Shown piece after piece: positions 10,191 to 23,322 of a stretch of DNA of 26,648 nt. The notes below the pieces were generated by a model that was not told the origin of the DNA, did no database searches, and saw only the letters and a program-made list of their open reading frames with translations. Source of the stretch: Hypsibius dujardini (Eukaryota; Tardigrada; Eutardigrada; Parachela; Hypsibiidae); the NCBI GenBank assembly GCA_001579985.1, contig LRSR01009207.1, forward strand, positions 1 through 26,648, in the 5' to 3' direction. The position numbers and the translations under genes are program-made. The first letter of the stretch is position 1, and each line of letters begins with the position of its first letter.

Positions 10191-10314
10191 CACACGTGGC
10201 AAAAATCTTGCACTAACCGAGTTAAGCCATTACCCTCGTTTCATGCATGACTCTATGTACAGTCCGAGTGAAAGTGCTTAATTCGATCAGCGCAAGGTTT
10301 TTGCCACGGGTGTA
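10191..10314. mobile_element. Inverted-repeat MITE-like element, copy B
   Basis: It starts CACACGTGGCAAAAATCTTG and ends CAAGGTTTTTGCCACGGGTG. Both arms then carry the CACTAACCGAGTTAAG type sequence. One G is inserted in the right terminal CACGTG core. It lies just downstream of the BTB-BACK stop codon on that gene's strand. Confidence 0.85.
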
Positions 10315-10405
10315 GGCACAAGAATATTGCTTATAGTATTCACGTAATACCAGCAGAAAATTCTTAGTTCTTGTTTGTTATAAATTCATATTTGGCTATT
10401 TGGTT

Positions 10406-11498
10406 TTAGATATCGGCAGATCCTTTCATGGAGAAGATGGAGTTGAGCCCCTTCCGCGACGGCTTACTGGGCGCCGGCGGTGGCGGCATCGGAATCAGCT
10501 TTGTCTTGCGATAGACCCGGCGAACGAAATGCCGATTCAGCGTCACCTCGTCCGCTGAGCTGTCTGCAAGGTCCATGCAGGTCGCCGCCCGCAGCCAGTT
10601 GGTGCGCTCCTCCCCGGCACGGGATATGGTGCTGGGGTTGCTGCAGCAGCTGCCCGCGTCAGCTGGTGCCGGGAGATTAGCCACTATGTTCTGCACCACC
10701 ACGTCGTCCGCACCGTGCAGGCTGACCTCCCGCCCGATGAAGTAGTTCATATCAGCATGCACTGCAAACCGGTGCCTGTTTTGTTTGTGTGTATGCAAAC
10801 AAGGAAAGATATAAAACAGAGATCGCATGTTCCTGTGTGTCTGTGTGTCTGTCTGTCTGTGTGTCTGTGTGTCTGTCTGTGTGTCTGTGTGTCTGTGTGT
10901 CTGTCTATCTGTGTGTGTGTTTACAGTTTGCCAACGGACGTTTCCGTCCAGGTACTTGGCGGTGAGCTTATCAGTAACCAGTGTGCAGTGTGCAGTGAGT
11001 GCAGTGTGCAGTGTGTACAATGTGCAGTGTGTGCAAGGCATAAATTTTGTTTTGTGGGAGATTCTTTACACAGAACGCGGGTCCGCTTACTCGGGTGGGC
11101 CCAATGGCATACTTATATTGCTTGTCCGGCGGCGGCCATCCCGTGTTGGTTCGTGGCCTGCAACAACGCAGTTGCATTTTTATGAAGTGACAATAAGAGC
11201 GAGAACTGCGTAATACCGCGTACCCAGCTTAGACAGATCCGTAACTGATTTGGACTTCTCGGCGAGCTTTTTAAAGCCGTTCTTGACAGTGCGTTTTGAT
11301 GGTTTGACCGATTGAGGAGGTGGCGCCATCTGAATTGCTACAAAGTCTTCTGCAGCAAAGTAACATGCGCGATAATAGCAAATGTCTATTGCGCAAATTA
11401 TTACCATACAAATGGACAGATAGTCGGACGTTACAGACAGGCGGACAGACAAACAGTCAGGCAGACACAGACACAAGCAGGCAAACAGACAGACAGGT

Positions 11499-11553
<55 letters not shown>

Positions 11554-12858
11554 GTAGACAGACAGACAGATAGACAGACAGACAGACAGCTTTCGATAAA
11601 AAATAGATGACAGTGACTCAAACAGCCTCATTTTTCACGTCTACTTACTGTGATTAACTTTTCGCATTCGCGCGGAAAATTGACCGAGGTCCTTCTTTCG
11701 ACCTAACAAAAACAGGCTGATATCAAGCTGTTCCTTCTCCGTGAAGATTCCAGTCTCCGTTATTATTGCAGCCAAAGGGTCTTTTGGTATTGAGGCTAAG
11801 CAGAATCTGTAGTTGAAATACAAGGCGGCTCTTGATATAATGGGAGGTGCGAACAGATGGTTAGAGGTCGGCACTCAAAATTGGAGCAGATTTTAATCAT
11901 ACTTGTGAATGACCGGATCCAAGATGGTCCGAAGCGTGGGCGGTTCCTTGCCTTTCTCCACCGGCCACTCGGCCTGCCGGACATGTGCCCAATGCAGAAC
12001 CCGCTCAAACATCTCCCGCTCACTAATCCCCGTAAACGCATTCAGATCCAACAGCCGGCCAATGAGATTCGCCTTCACCCCCATGAAATAGGGATCCTTC
12101 ACCGTGTCCACCGTTCGCTGTTCCATCAGCAACGAACACAACGGAACCAGGTCATCCAAATGCAAATCCAGCGCTCGTTGGAACAACAAAATTAGATGCC
12201 GCGGCTGAGCTCGCGGTATCCGATGCAGGATCCAGTCCTTGCAGTTGGTATACAGGGGTTCTACCTAAGTGGATGAACATCAAAACGGTTCGCAACGTTC
12301 GAAGGTGCCTTCCGCAACGTTCGAAGGTGCCTTCCGCAAGGTTCGGAGCTAACGACTGGTGGATCTGATGAGTAACTGCTCACTCACCTGATATTTCTTT
12401 GCCGCGTACAATAAACTCGCCAACGGGAGCACCTTCCTCGGGAACTCAATCTCTCCGGTGTAGATGTAGCTGATCAAGTCGGCGAACACCGCGGTCGGGA
12501 TGTCCGGCTCGAAGAGGGAAATCTCGCGGCCCTTCTCTCGGCGCAGCAGCTCGGCAAACTGCCGGTTCCGTGTGGCGAGGACGAGCTTGTGGGCCGGCAC
12601 GGAGCCGCGGTGTTCCGCTCCCAGGGTCGGGCTGTTCTTCAGCTTGAACTCCACATCGAAGTACTCCTTGAAACGGGAGTCACCCAGCAGGGCCGCCATC
12701 CACTGCTGGTAATCCTGCGGGAAGGGATGGACGGAGGATGACGCCGCGGTGGTGGTGAGCTGCTCATGGAGCTCCAGTGCGATGAGCGAGTCCGAGTCCG
12801 CGTCGAATTCCACATCTTCCGCGTTCCGATCCGAATTGGCGGTCCTTTTCGAGAACAT
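10406..12858 (-). CDS. BTB/POZ-BACK domain protein
   Basis: BTB-BACK proteins usually act as cullin-3 adaptors or scaffolds. Exons 5' to 3': 12388-12858, 11903-12264, 11649-11830, 11224-11349 and 10406-10761, in phase, 498 residues. The BTB fold spans about residues 65-170: YFDVEFKL, GSVPAHKLVLATRNRQFAEL, ADLISYIYTGEIEFP, LASLLYAAKKYQ. A BACK-like region follows (to about 320), ending near IPKDPLAAIITETGIFTEKE. The C-terminal 170 residues are basic and proline-rich, with no recognised domain. A 42-nt candidate exon (10925-10966) would add 14 residues without changing phase; I leave it out because it is unsupported. TTCGTTTTTGTAG ends three bases before the ATG. I cannot assign a specific orthologue. 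Confidence 0.85.
10832..10918. repeat. GTGTCTGT array in BTB-BACK last intron
   Basis: Alternating TGTG and TGTC units, within 10762-11223. Confidence 0.9.
10977..11040. repeat. GTGCAGT short minisatellite
   Basis: About seven imperfect copies of a 7-10 bp AGTGTGCAGT unit, in the same intron as the GTGTCTGT array and just upstream (minus strand) of the optional exon's acceptor. Confidence 0.85.
11429..11592. repeat. GACA array in BTB-BACK intron 3
   Basis: CAGA tetranucleotides with GGCA and TACA variants inside the intron 11350-11648. It is the complement of the TGTC arrays elsewhere. Confidence 0.95.
12298..12345. repeat. 25-bp tandem duplication in BTB-BACK intron 1
   Basis: GTTCGAAGGTGCCTTCCGCA occurs twice in a row with a third partial unit (GGTTCGGAG), inside the 123-bp intron 12265-12387. 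Confidence 0.85.
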
Positions 12859-13477
12859 TTCCTACAAAAACGAAAACGACAAACGAAAACGACAAACGAC
12901 AAACGAGAAGATTGTTGTTGCACACAAGTGGGTGGAAGAAATACTGGTGGTTGCGTGGTCGACCGTCGTTATGTTATGATGATGAAAACGGTGCGAGCTC
13001 TCCGTCGAGCACGCGTTGTGAGGAGAAGAGAGACACATAAAGATACCGATGCGTCAAAGAGCGATGAAAGTTCCGGTGAGGAGGGGACGTTATGAGTGTG
13101 TCTTAACGACACTGCAACAGGGTCTGGTCGGGGTGGTCTTCAACAGTCGAGCCGCGGTCATGACCAGACGCCATGATGTTTTATATCGAGTCCGTGACTT
13201 CGTTGTGGTGTGGAACATATCACAACAGAATGATCGTTAGAGCGGTCGTATTTACCGTACACTGTTTAATCGCTGCTGCGGAAAGAAGACGATGCAAAAG
13301 TCAACAGTTAGTAACAACATTGGTATTGACAATTAACATCTCCGCTGAAATAGTCCCGAGTTCGCATGTCTTGCGGAGGGACGTGTTACGCGAATACATC
13401 GTCTCCCTTATATGTGAATTCGGTGTGATCGTGAGATGAAGAGACCAGTGGACATTCAACCAAAGAGGAGAGTACTG
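12859..13477. other. Spacer upstream of the BTB-BACK gene
   Basis: The first 50 bp hold short CGAAAACGACAAA repeats, which on the minus strand form a T-rich tract ending in an acceptor-like TAG before the ATG. The rest shows no conserved coding sequence or RNA gene. Confidence 0.5.
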
Positions 13478-14006
13478 TAGACTGCCGCACATTTCGGTGG
13501 AACCGCGTTCGATTTAAAGGAATGCTCGCTCGGTTTAACGGAACCGCGTTCGGTTTAGTGGAACCGCGTTCGTTTTAACGGAACCGCGTTCGGTTTAATG
13601 GAACCACGTTCGGTTTAATGGAACCGCGTTCGGTTTAACGGAACCGCGTTCGTTTTATTGGAACCGCGTTCGGTTTAACGGAACCGCGTTCGTTTTATTG
13701 GAACCGCGTTCGGTTTAATGGAGCCGCGTTCGGTTTAACAGGACCGCGTTCGGTTTAACAGGACCGCGTTCGATTTAACGGAACCGCGTTCGTTTTAATG
13801 GAACCGCGTTCGGTTTAACGGAACACTCGTTAAAATCAGCCTAGCCTTGATTGTTTCAAACGTACGAACACATCAATACATTTCGTTGTTTACGGCCACT
13901 TCTGCAGTGCTGTAAACAACAGGCATCATTTTCTGTACCGGCCGGTCAAACTAACCGAGCGCCGTACCGAACAGTGCACCGTTCCACCGAAATGTGCGGC
14001 AGTCTA
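13478..14006. mobile_element. Foldback element with internal 20-bp satellite
   Basis: Perfect 24-bp terminal inverted repeats lie at 13480-13503 and 13981-14004 (start GACTGCCGCACATTTCGGTG), flanked on both sides by TA, which fits a TA target duplication of the Tc1/mariner kind. Inside are about sixteen copies of a 20-bp unit and about 150 bp of unique sequence with a small hairpin (TTGTTTAC and GTAAACAA, near 13887-13920). No transposase is encoded. It lies between BTB-BACK and DCAF6. Confidence 0.9.
13500..13829. repeat. 20-bp satellite, GGAACCGCGTTCGGTTTAAC unit
   Basis: Sixteen units in strict 20-bp register, with G/T and C/T variants in the last eight bases. The second unit is the most divergent. 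The GGAAC start of the unit overlaps the inner edge of the element's terminal repeat. Confidence 0.97.
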
Positions 14007-14313
14007 GAGTAATCGAACACGACGCGTCTATATAGCGCACTCATCCGATGACTACAAATTTATACTCGTACCACACGCTGGTTTAAATTCAGAAAACAAT
14101 TAAGGGTTGATTTGTCGATAACATTTTCGTTATTTGAGATTAAAAAAATGAAGAAAATACGTGCTTGGGTAATAAGAAGTTCGTGCGATTGACTAGTAAA
14201 CGAATCACCCATGCACCGATTCCACAGGCCGAATATAGGCAGGTAATCACAGAAAATTTAAATAGGTTAGGACTCGACTCAAACAACAAACACCATCGAC
14301 TAGGGGGCAGGAT
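14007..14313. other. DCAF6 3' flank
   Basis: No feature is recognised. It should include the DCAF6 3' UTR on the minus strand; no canonical AATAAA for that strand was found here. Confidence 0.45.
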
Positions 14314-16886
14314 TCACTCCTCTGGCTCGCTGTCCGAAGACTCGTTAGCGACAGCTTGAGCCACCGCGTTACCTTCAGTACTGTTGTCTATGTTGTTGCG
14401 GCGGCGCTGTTCTCCTTCTTGGCTGCTGCGTGCCATGGCTCGTAGGATCTGCACCACGCAAACGGCGGGTACTGTCACGGTGTCCCGGGTCTCGGCCAAC
14501 ATTTGATTGTTTACCTGGGGAGAAAAGCCAAGCGACCCGTTAGAACATTCTTAGTTACAGCGGCATCTCTTTTAGTCAGTGGTTTCTCCTTTTGTTTAAA
14601 ACTCAGTGCTGTCTTGGTGTCTGTCTTGGTGTCTTGGTGTCTGTCTGTCTGTTTGCCGGTCGGTATCCCTGTCTGTCTGTCTGCCTGTCTGCCTGCCTGC
14701 CTGTCTGTCTTCTGTCTGTCTGTCTGTCTGTCTGTTTGCCTGCCTGTCTATCTGTCTGTCTGTTTGCCGGTCGGTCTCCCTGTCTGTCTGTTTCATTCCG
14801 TCCCCTGGCTGACACCAATTCAAGATACGGCTAATCTTACGTCCATATATCCCTGAGCAACCTCCGGATCAAACGTGGATTCCGGTGCAGTGGGCTTCCA
14901 AACCTTCACGTCGTGATCAATCCCAGACGTCGCCAAAGTGAATTCAAAAGGATGCGGTTGAACGCAATTGACGACGTGCTTATCAGCGTCCACTGCGTTG
15001 ACCAGTTTTCCGGTTTGCCGATCCCACATGAATGCTCGTCCACAGTCACTACCGCTGATGACAAAAGCATCGTCCCAAAAGCAAGCCTCTTTGATCATCG
15101 TTCTTGAACTTCTATGGCCAGAGTATTCCACGACCGGTTTAAGCGATACCAAATTGTCAGGTGGTTGTTTGCTTTTCGTTGCCGCACATGCCAAGAGGTC
15201 TTCGATGCCGCTGTCATTCCGTCCGCCGTCGCCGGACCGATCGGTGGTGCTGACTAACGGTGCTCGCGGCGGTTGAGCTGGATCGCGAGGAGCAATCTGA
15301 TTGCGCATCCAGGTGGTCATGAGGTCAGAGATCTCGACCATGAAACGGGAAGATCCCGATGCGGCTTCGGGTGGGCGTTGATTTGGGCGCGATTGAGGAC
15401 CGGTGTCAGACCAATCTCCCCGCAGACGGAGACGTTTGATAGGCATTGGGTCAACGGGAAACCTAAAGGAAATCAAAGATCTGAATGTATGCAAGTGTGT
15501 ATGTCTATCTGTCTGTCTGTCTGTCTGTCTGCCTGTTTGTCTGCCTGCCTGTTTGCCTGTCTGCCTGTCTCTCTGTCTGTCTGTCGGTCGGGCCGACTGC
15601 CAGTGCATGATTCGTGCAAGTCATCGTACAGCTCTTTCGGATCCTGCAGCTTCTTAGCCTTTCCCTCCGCCAGCTGACTGTCCACTCGCAGATCCAGCAA
15701 CTGGATATTTTCACACAAGACATTCGCCAGTAACTGCATCCCGAGGGCATCATACTGCAAACTGGTGATTCGGCGCGGCACGTTGTTCGTGGTCCGACAG
15801 CGAATTCGATTGAGCGGCGCGGCTATCTTCCGCCGATCATAAAAGGCAATCGTGCTGTCGGAGCAGCCCACGGCAAGCTCATGCGTGCGAACGGGATTCA
15901 CCGCGATCGCCGACACCGCACTTTCCATCTTCACCAAGAGTGAGTGGCTACAGCCGGACGTCTTGTCACAGCCGGCATACTCTTGCCGGATGTCGAAGAG
16001 ACGCACGGTTCCGTCCTCGGAGCAGGAAAGAAAAGATGATGTGTCGTCCGGGAGAGTACTGACACGGTACGTAGTACCAGTGTGGCAACTGAAAGAAAAA
16101 ACAAATTAAACATATTATGTTTAAAATATATTTTGAATGTTGGAACGAACGGCGGAAAAAAGAAAAGAGTTTAATATTTAAACAACAATACCGTAAGCAA
16201 CAAGACAGTCAATCAAAAATCAATCAATAGGTTCAAGGCAAAGCAAGACATCAATCAACCAATCAACCGATAGATTTCAAGGCAAAGCAAGACATCAATC
16301 AACCAATCAACCAATAGATTTCAACGCAAAGCAAGACATCAATCAGCCAATCAATCAAACACGGCAGGCAGAAAATCGACCCAGCGAACGGAACATGATT
16401 TTCTCGATGATGTCAAGTCGTAACAGACGTCATCTCGCTACAAAAAACGTACGTAAACTTTTTCTGCACAACCTCCACACTTCCGATCTGACTAAAGATC
16501 ACCAGACCGTCGCCACTGGCGGAGACCGTCGCGCCATCCTGCAGAAACTTCGCACTGAAAATGTTACTCCGATGGTCGGTTTTGAAGCGAAACGGTTCCG
16601 CTCGCCCCTTCCCTTTTGTGTCCCAAATCACTAAGCAAAGGTCGTCCGAACCAGTCAGCAGATGCTGCCCGTCCGTGTGCCAGTCAAGAGTGTTGACGCA
16701 TCCCGTGTGGAGTTTCAAAGTCTCCTCCAGCTTCAAGCGCTGAATGAGCTCCTTGCTCTTGCGCACTTCTCGCATCAGCTGCCCGCGCTTCCAAATGCCC
16801 AATTCCATGCGGGATTGCACGGGCAGACGATCCAAATGGAGTGGTGCAGGCATTTTAAACAGATGAACTCCTTGGGAATCTTCCAT
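14314..16886 (-). CDS. DCAF6: DCAF6 (WD40 substrate receptor of CUL4-DDB1)
   Basis: DCAF6 (IQWD1/NRIP) is a WD40 protein that links substrates to the DDB1-CUL4 ubiquitin ligase and co-activates nuclear receptors in mammals. Exons 5' to 3': 16453-16886, 15630-16088, 14841-15462 and 14314-14514, in phase, 571 residues. Family blocks: ELIQRLKLEETLKLHTGCVN, SNIFSAKFLQDGATVSASGD, FLSCSEDGTVRLFDIRQEY, ELAVGCSDSTIAFYDRR, then KRLRLRGDWSDTGPQSRP (about 306) and the last repeats GHRSSRTMIKEACFW, ISGSDCG, HVVNCVQPHPFEFTLATSGI. The C-terminus is acidic (SSDSEPEE). It is about 290 residues shorter than human because the acidic linker between the two WD40 halves is reduced to about 95 residues. An ATG 12 codons downstream (16850) is an alternative start. 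Confidence 0.93.
14622..14802. repeat. TGTC array in DCAF6 intron 3
   Basis: TGTC, TGCC and TTTG units. A block reading TTTGCCGGTCGGT occurs twice (about 14651 and 14762), giving a 111-bp higher-order period. It lies in the intron 14515-14840. Confidence 0.93.
15497..15592. repeat. TGTC array in DCAF6 intron 2
   Basis: TGTC/TGCC units in the 167-bp intron 15463-15629. The open frame of exon 2 runs into it, so the exon end was fixed from phase: CT|GTACGA is the donor that joins to the next exon and preserves PKEL-FPVDPMPIKRLRLRG. Confidence 0.93.
16201..16360. repeat. 44-bp composite ATCA repeat in DCAF6 intron 1
   Basis: About 3.6 units of CAAGACATCAATCAACCAAT plus a 24-bp tail ending GGCAAAG, with boundaries near 16244, 16288 and 16332. 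The intron is 16089-16452. Confidence 0.92.
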
Positions 16887-18111
16887 CACTTTTCTCCGGA
16901 GAGTTTAGAAGCAAGTCTCGCGCGCGGAATGAGATTAGATATGCTTCACTGACATCTGAGAAGACGCAGAATCGGTTTGTGACTCTGCGTGTTCGAAAAC
17001 ATTAAACCAAAAAAGGCTTAACTCATTTTGGGACTCGAAGTGTTGTCCAATTTTCATCGACTGATTGCTTGATTGACTTAAAAATGCGAAGAATAAATTC
17101 AACTCTTCGACTGACTGATTGATTGATTGATTGACTTAAACATGTGAAGAAGAAATTCAACTCTTCGACTGATTGATTGATTGCTTGATTGATTGATTGA
17201 TCTTAAAAATGTGAAGAATAAGTTTCGAATCTTCCAGAGAGCAGTCAATCAAACGATTTAGAGGGAAATATTGAAATAGAAAACGCACGATCTGTTCTGA
17301 AATAGTTGTTTGCTTTAGTTTCGCTTCCGCTACAATTTAATTGTTCAATCCTCAAAGAATAAGGGTTCGAATAACTGATTTCAGTGTTTCTCTCACCTTA
17401 TCCTGAAGGTCCCGAAGCAGAACAGAGCAGAAATAAATCTTACGCGCGGGCGTTTCAAGAGCGAATTAACATTTAAAAGCTGCTTGATAATTTGCGTCGT
17501 TCAGTGATGTCAGAATTACTAGATAAAAACACGTTCTGGTAGCGCGAGCGAAATGATCGCAGTGAAGAACAGCTGATTTCGTTTCGAAATTGTATACAAA
17601 CAGCCAAGGTGAGTGGTACAGTAGTAATGGACGAGAAATAAGTGAATTAGAAACAGGACATAGTTTTCCAGCCGGAGGGCGACAACAGCCAGCATTTCAA
17701 CTTCAACTGTCGCATTAGTGTACTTCTGTACAATGTTAGTATTAGGAAGCGTTGAACAATGACGTCAGCGCCTGATATTAGGCGACCTTACTCCCCCCTT
17801 CAGTCAGAGCTCGTAGGAAAGGGACAGCCGATAAAACAACGAAGCCATTCATACCCTGCAGATGGCGCTCCTTCAGATGACTCCAGGCAATTACTAGTAA
17901 GAGTTGTTTTTGCAGATGAAAATCTCTCTTTCTTGGCCTTCCAGGCATCCATTCTTCTTGTTCACATTTATATTGCATTAGCGGTGAATCATGCGCGTAC
18001 GGTTTCCTTGAAGGCGAAATGTACCAGTCAAAATAACAGCTGCGCTTCAGTTTATTTAGCATTCCAGTGCTTCCATTTTCATGTAAACCTCACCTGCATT
18101 GCACCTGCAAC
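16887..18111. promoter_or_regulatory. Divergent intergenic region DCAF6 / KMO
   Basis: A 1.2-kb spacer between two start codons facing away from each other. It should contain both promoters by position. Visible content is the TGAT composite repeat at 17057-17232. An open frame at 17759-18124 has no recognisable protein character. No convincing TATA box was found. Confidence 0.45.
17057..17232. repeat. TGAT composite repeat, 50-68 bp units
   Basis: Three units start TCGACTGA with a variable TGAT run, then CTTAAAAATGTGAAGAATAA and a tail ATTCAACTCT. Unit length differs only through the number of TGAT copies. Confidence 0.9.
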
Positions 18112-21536
<3,425 letters not shown>

Positions 21537-21607
21537 AAAGTTTCCCGCGACTCTACACTGGAACATCCCAACGATGGCAATCTGTTTTTCCGTATTGTAC
21601 GAGCTTG

Positions 21608-21983
21608 TACAGTAAGCGACAGAATTTAATCTAATGGAGGGTCCCGGAAATGAGCAAAAGGGGCGGGGCAGGATAGTACTTGAACAATCAACCAATCAAC
21701 CAGCGGAGCTCCAATCAACCAATCAACGGGGGGAGCTCCAATCAACCAGGGGAGCTCGAATCAACCAATCAACAGGCGGTGCTCCAATCAACCAATCAAC
21801 GGGGGGGGGGGAGCTCGAATCAACCAATCAACGGGCGGTGCTCCAATCAACCAATCAACCAACGGAGCTCTGGAGCAATTGGAGCGGAGTTGATTGGTTG
21901 ACTGTTCAATTATTATCCCTGCCCCGCCCCTTTTGCCTATTTTCCGGGACCCTCCGTTAGATTAGATTCTGTCGCTTACTGTA
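21608..21983. mobile_element. Palindromic element downstream of KMO
   Basis: Terminal inverted repeats of about 90 bp start TACAGTAAGCGACAGAAT and end ATTCTGTCGCTTACTGTA. They include a long shared GC-rich block (GGAGGGTCCCGGAAA and AAAAGGGGCGGGGC). TA flanks followed by CAGT resemble Tc1/mariner termini. The centre is a satellite of CCAATCAACCAATCAAC and GGGGAGCTC blocks. No transposase is encoded. It starts about 70 bp after the KMO stop codon. Confidence 0.92.
21698..21866. repeat. CAATCAAC / GGAGCTC satellite
   Basis: About six units of 18 to 34 bp in the core of the palindromic element. Each joins one or two CAATCAAC steps to a G-rich run and a GAGCTC or GTGCTC hexamer. Confidence 0.9.
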
Positions 21984-22081
21984 CCCGAATAATATTAAAC
22001 TGTTCCCATCAGAAGTGGTCGTCATCCCGATTCCCAATGTGTACAAGACGCGTACATGTAATGTATATTAGTATTTCGGCA

Positions 22082-22104
22082 AATAAAACAGTATATTAAA
22101 TAAA
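22082..22104 (+). terminator. KMO poly(A) signals
   Basis: Two AATAAA hexamers (22082-22087 and 22099-22104) are the first canonical plus-strand poly(A) signals after the KMO stop. No AATAAA occurs between the stop and the palindrome. If used, the 3' UTR is about 570-590 nt and contains the whole palindrome. Confidence 0.6.
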
Positions 22105-22210
22105 GAATTACCAAAAAAATTGAGGCGGAAAAAGTGGAAAAGAAAGTACAAACAAAAATTACGATTACCCAGGCGTTTCGCGTGTATTTTTAGAATCACA
22201 GTAACACTGG

Positions 22211-22350
22211 TAATCAATCAGGCAATCAATAGCGAAACTGGTATGAAATGAGTCGGCTGATGAATGTCGTCAATCAATCAATCAATCAATCAACAGCGAA
22301 ACTCTGGTATGAAATGAGTCGGCTGATGAATGTCGTCAATCAGTCAATCA
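22211..22350. repeat. 62-66 bp composite ATCA repeat
   Basis: Two units share AGCGAAACT, GGTATGAAATGAGTCGGCTG and ATGAATGTCGT; the ATCA run between them differs in length. It lies just downstream of the COMMD stop codon on that gene's strand. Confidence 0.92.
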
Positions 22351-22370
22351 ATCCATCCATTCAAACAAGC

Positions 22371-22917
22371 TCATAGCAGAGCGTCCAACTGCGATTGCAT
22401 CTGTTCAAGCTGCGAGAGAGAAAATGAAAGGTGAAAGTTAGAACAAGTCATGCTTCCACGTCTGATGTTCATATAATCGATACATACTTTGGAAAAGAAA
22501 TCGCTCAACTCCTCCTTAGTGAATTCAACAACGAGGCTGCTTGGGCCATTTTGATCGGTGAGGGAGAATTCAATCAACGCGCTCTGTTCCTTGGTGCTGG
22601 CCATTTTGGCGTGAGCCAGTTGTAGATTCAGTTTCCAGTTGACATCAGTCAGCTGAAAGAGCAGAATAAGGCATCAAGATTCAAGAAAGAAAACAACTGG
22701 ATATTACCAGCAAACAATCAATCAATCAAGTGGCAGAAAGCCTAAAATGGAATCTGGAAACAATCAATCAATCAATTGGCAGAAAGTCTAAAATGGAATC
22801 TGGAAACAATCAATCAATCAATCAAGTGGCAGAGAGCCTAAAACAGAATCTGCTGAAGGAGGCACAATATCCCTGCAGCCTGTTCCAAATTTCTCCAACC
22901 TGTTTTGGTGCGGACAT
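22371..22917 (-). CDS. COMM-domain protein, COMMD10-like, short
   Basis: COMMD proteins assemble through their C-terminal COMM domain into the Commander/CCC endosomal sorting complex. Exons 5' to 3': 22900-22917, 22488-22652 and 22371-22409, in phase, 73 residues. WKLNLQLAHAKMA, LVVEFTKEELSDFFSKLEQM and QSQLDALL line up with the C-terminus of COMMD10 (human ends in KLETIQAQLDSLT). The usual N-terminal helical domain of about 120 residues is absent: the first exon encodes only MSAPKQ, and no candidate exon is visible before COX10 starts 405 bp upstream. In size it resembles COMMD6, which is also COMM-only. The tiny first exon is the least certain part; ATTTCCAG lies five bases before its ATG. 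Intron 1 holds a 46-bp ATCA repeat. Confidence 0.8.
22712..22853. repeat. 46-bp composite ATCA repeat in COMMD intron 1
   Basis: Three units start at 22712, 22758 and 22804, each AAACAATCAATCAATCAA followed by TGGCAGAAAGCCTAAAATGG and AATCTGG. The third has one extra ATCA. Confidence 0.95.
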
Positions 22918-23322
22918 GATCGCTGGAAATCAGAGGGGAAATTTAAAAGAAAAATATCGAAATATGGAAAAAAGGATTTCTGAATCAAGAAGCAGGAAAC
23001 AAACTTGTAAAAGTCTCAACAATGAACGAACACGGATAACTAATTACGAACATTAACGTTACTCTCGCGAACGCAAAAGCTAAGCCGCGAACGTCCTACT
23101 GCAATCCCTTGGAAAAACGATTGCTATTGCGAGTGCTTGCTTTGTTTAGCGAACTTTCGAATTGATTTGTGGAACGCGCGTTCCCAACATCTAATTTGTT
23201 TTGGTATTTCGTAACTGTTCTTTTTAAAGATGCCGCCGCCTTGACTCACTGGAAAAATGACCGCAATGATGTAAATTTAATTTTTTAATTATTTTAATTT
23301 TTCCTATCCATTTCCTATCGCC
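22918..23322. promoter_or_regulatory. Divergent promoter region COMMD / COX10
   Basis: A 405-bp gap between two start codons on opposite strands. No further exon was found. A shared bidirectional promoter is inferred from the arrangement only. Confidence 0.5.

Noticed and set aside
10715-11213. Long open frames rich in Cys-Val-Ser-Leu or Asp-Arg-Gln-Thr over TGTC/GACA arrays here and at 14503, 18293, 19315, 20796 and 24110
   Set aside because: A tetranucleotide repeat stays open in several frames at once; these frames are translations of simple sequence inside introns of better supported genes.
13500-13829. CRISPR-like appearance of regularly spaced short repeats here and at 7832 and 24929
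   Set aside because: Units are head-to-tail with no spacers, and the genome is clearly eukaryotic.
15473-15629. Extension of DCAF6 exon 2 through DLHESCTGSRPDRQ
   Set aside because: Only the donor at 15629 gives the phase needed by the next exon and restores the family alignment; the extension enters a TGTC array.
21634-21960. 108-codon frame rich in NQP and STN residues
   Set aside because: It is the translation of the CAATCAAC satellite inside a palindromic element.
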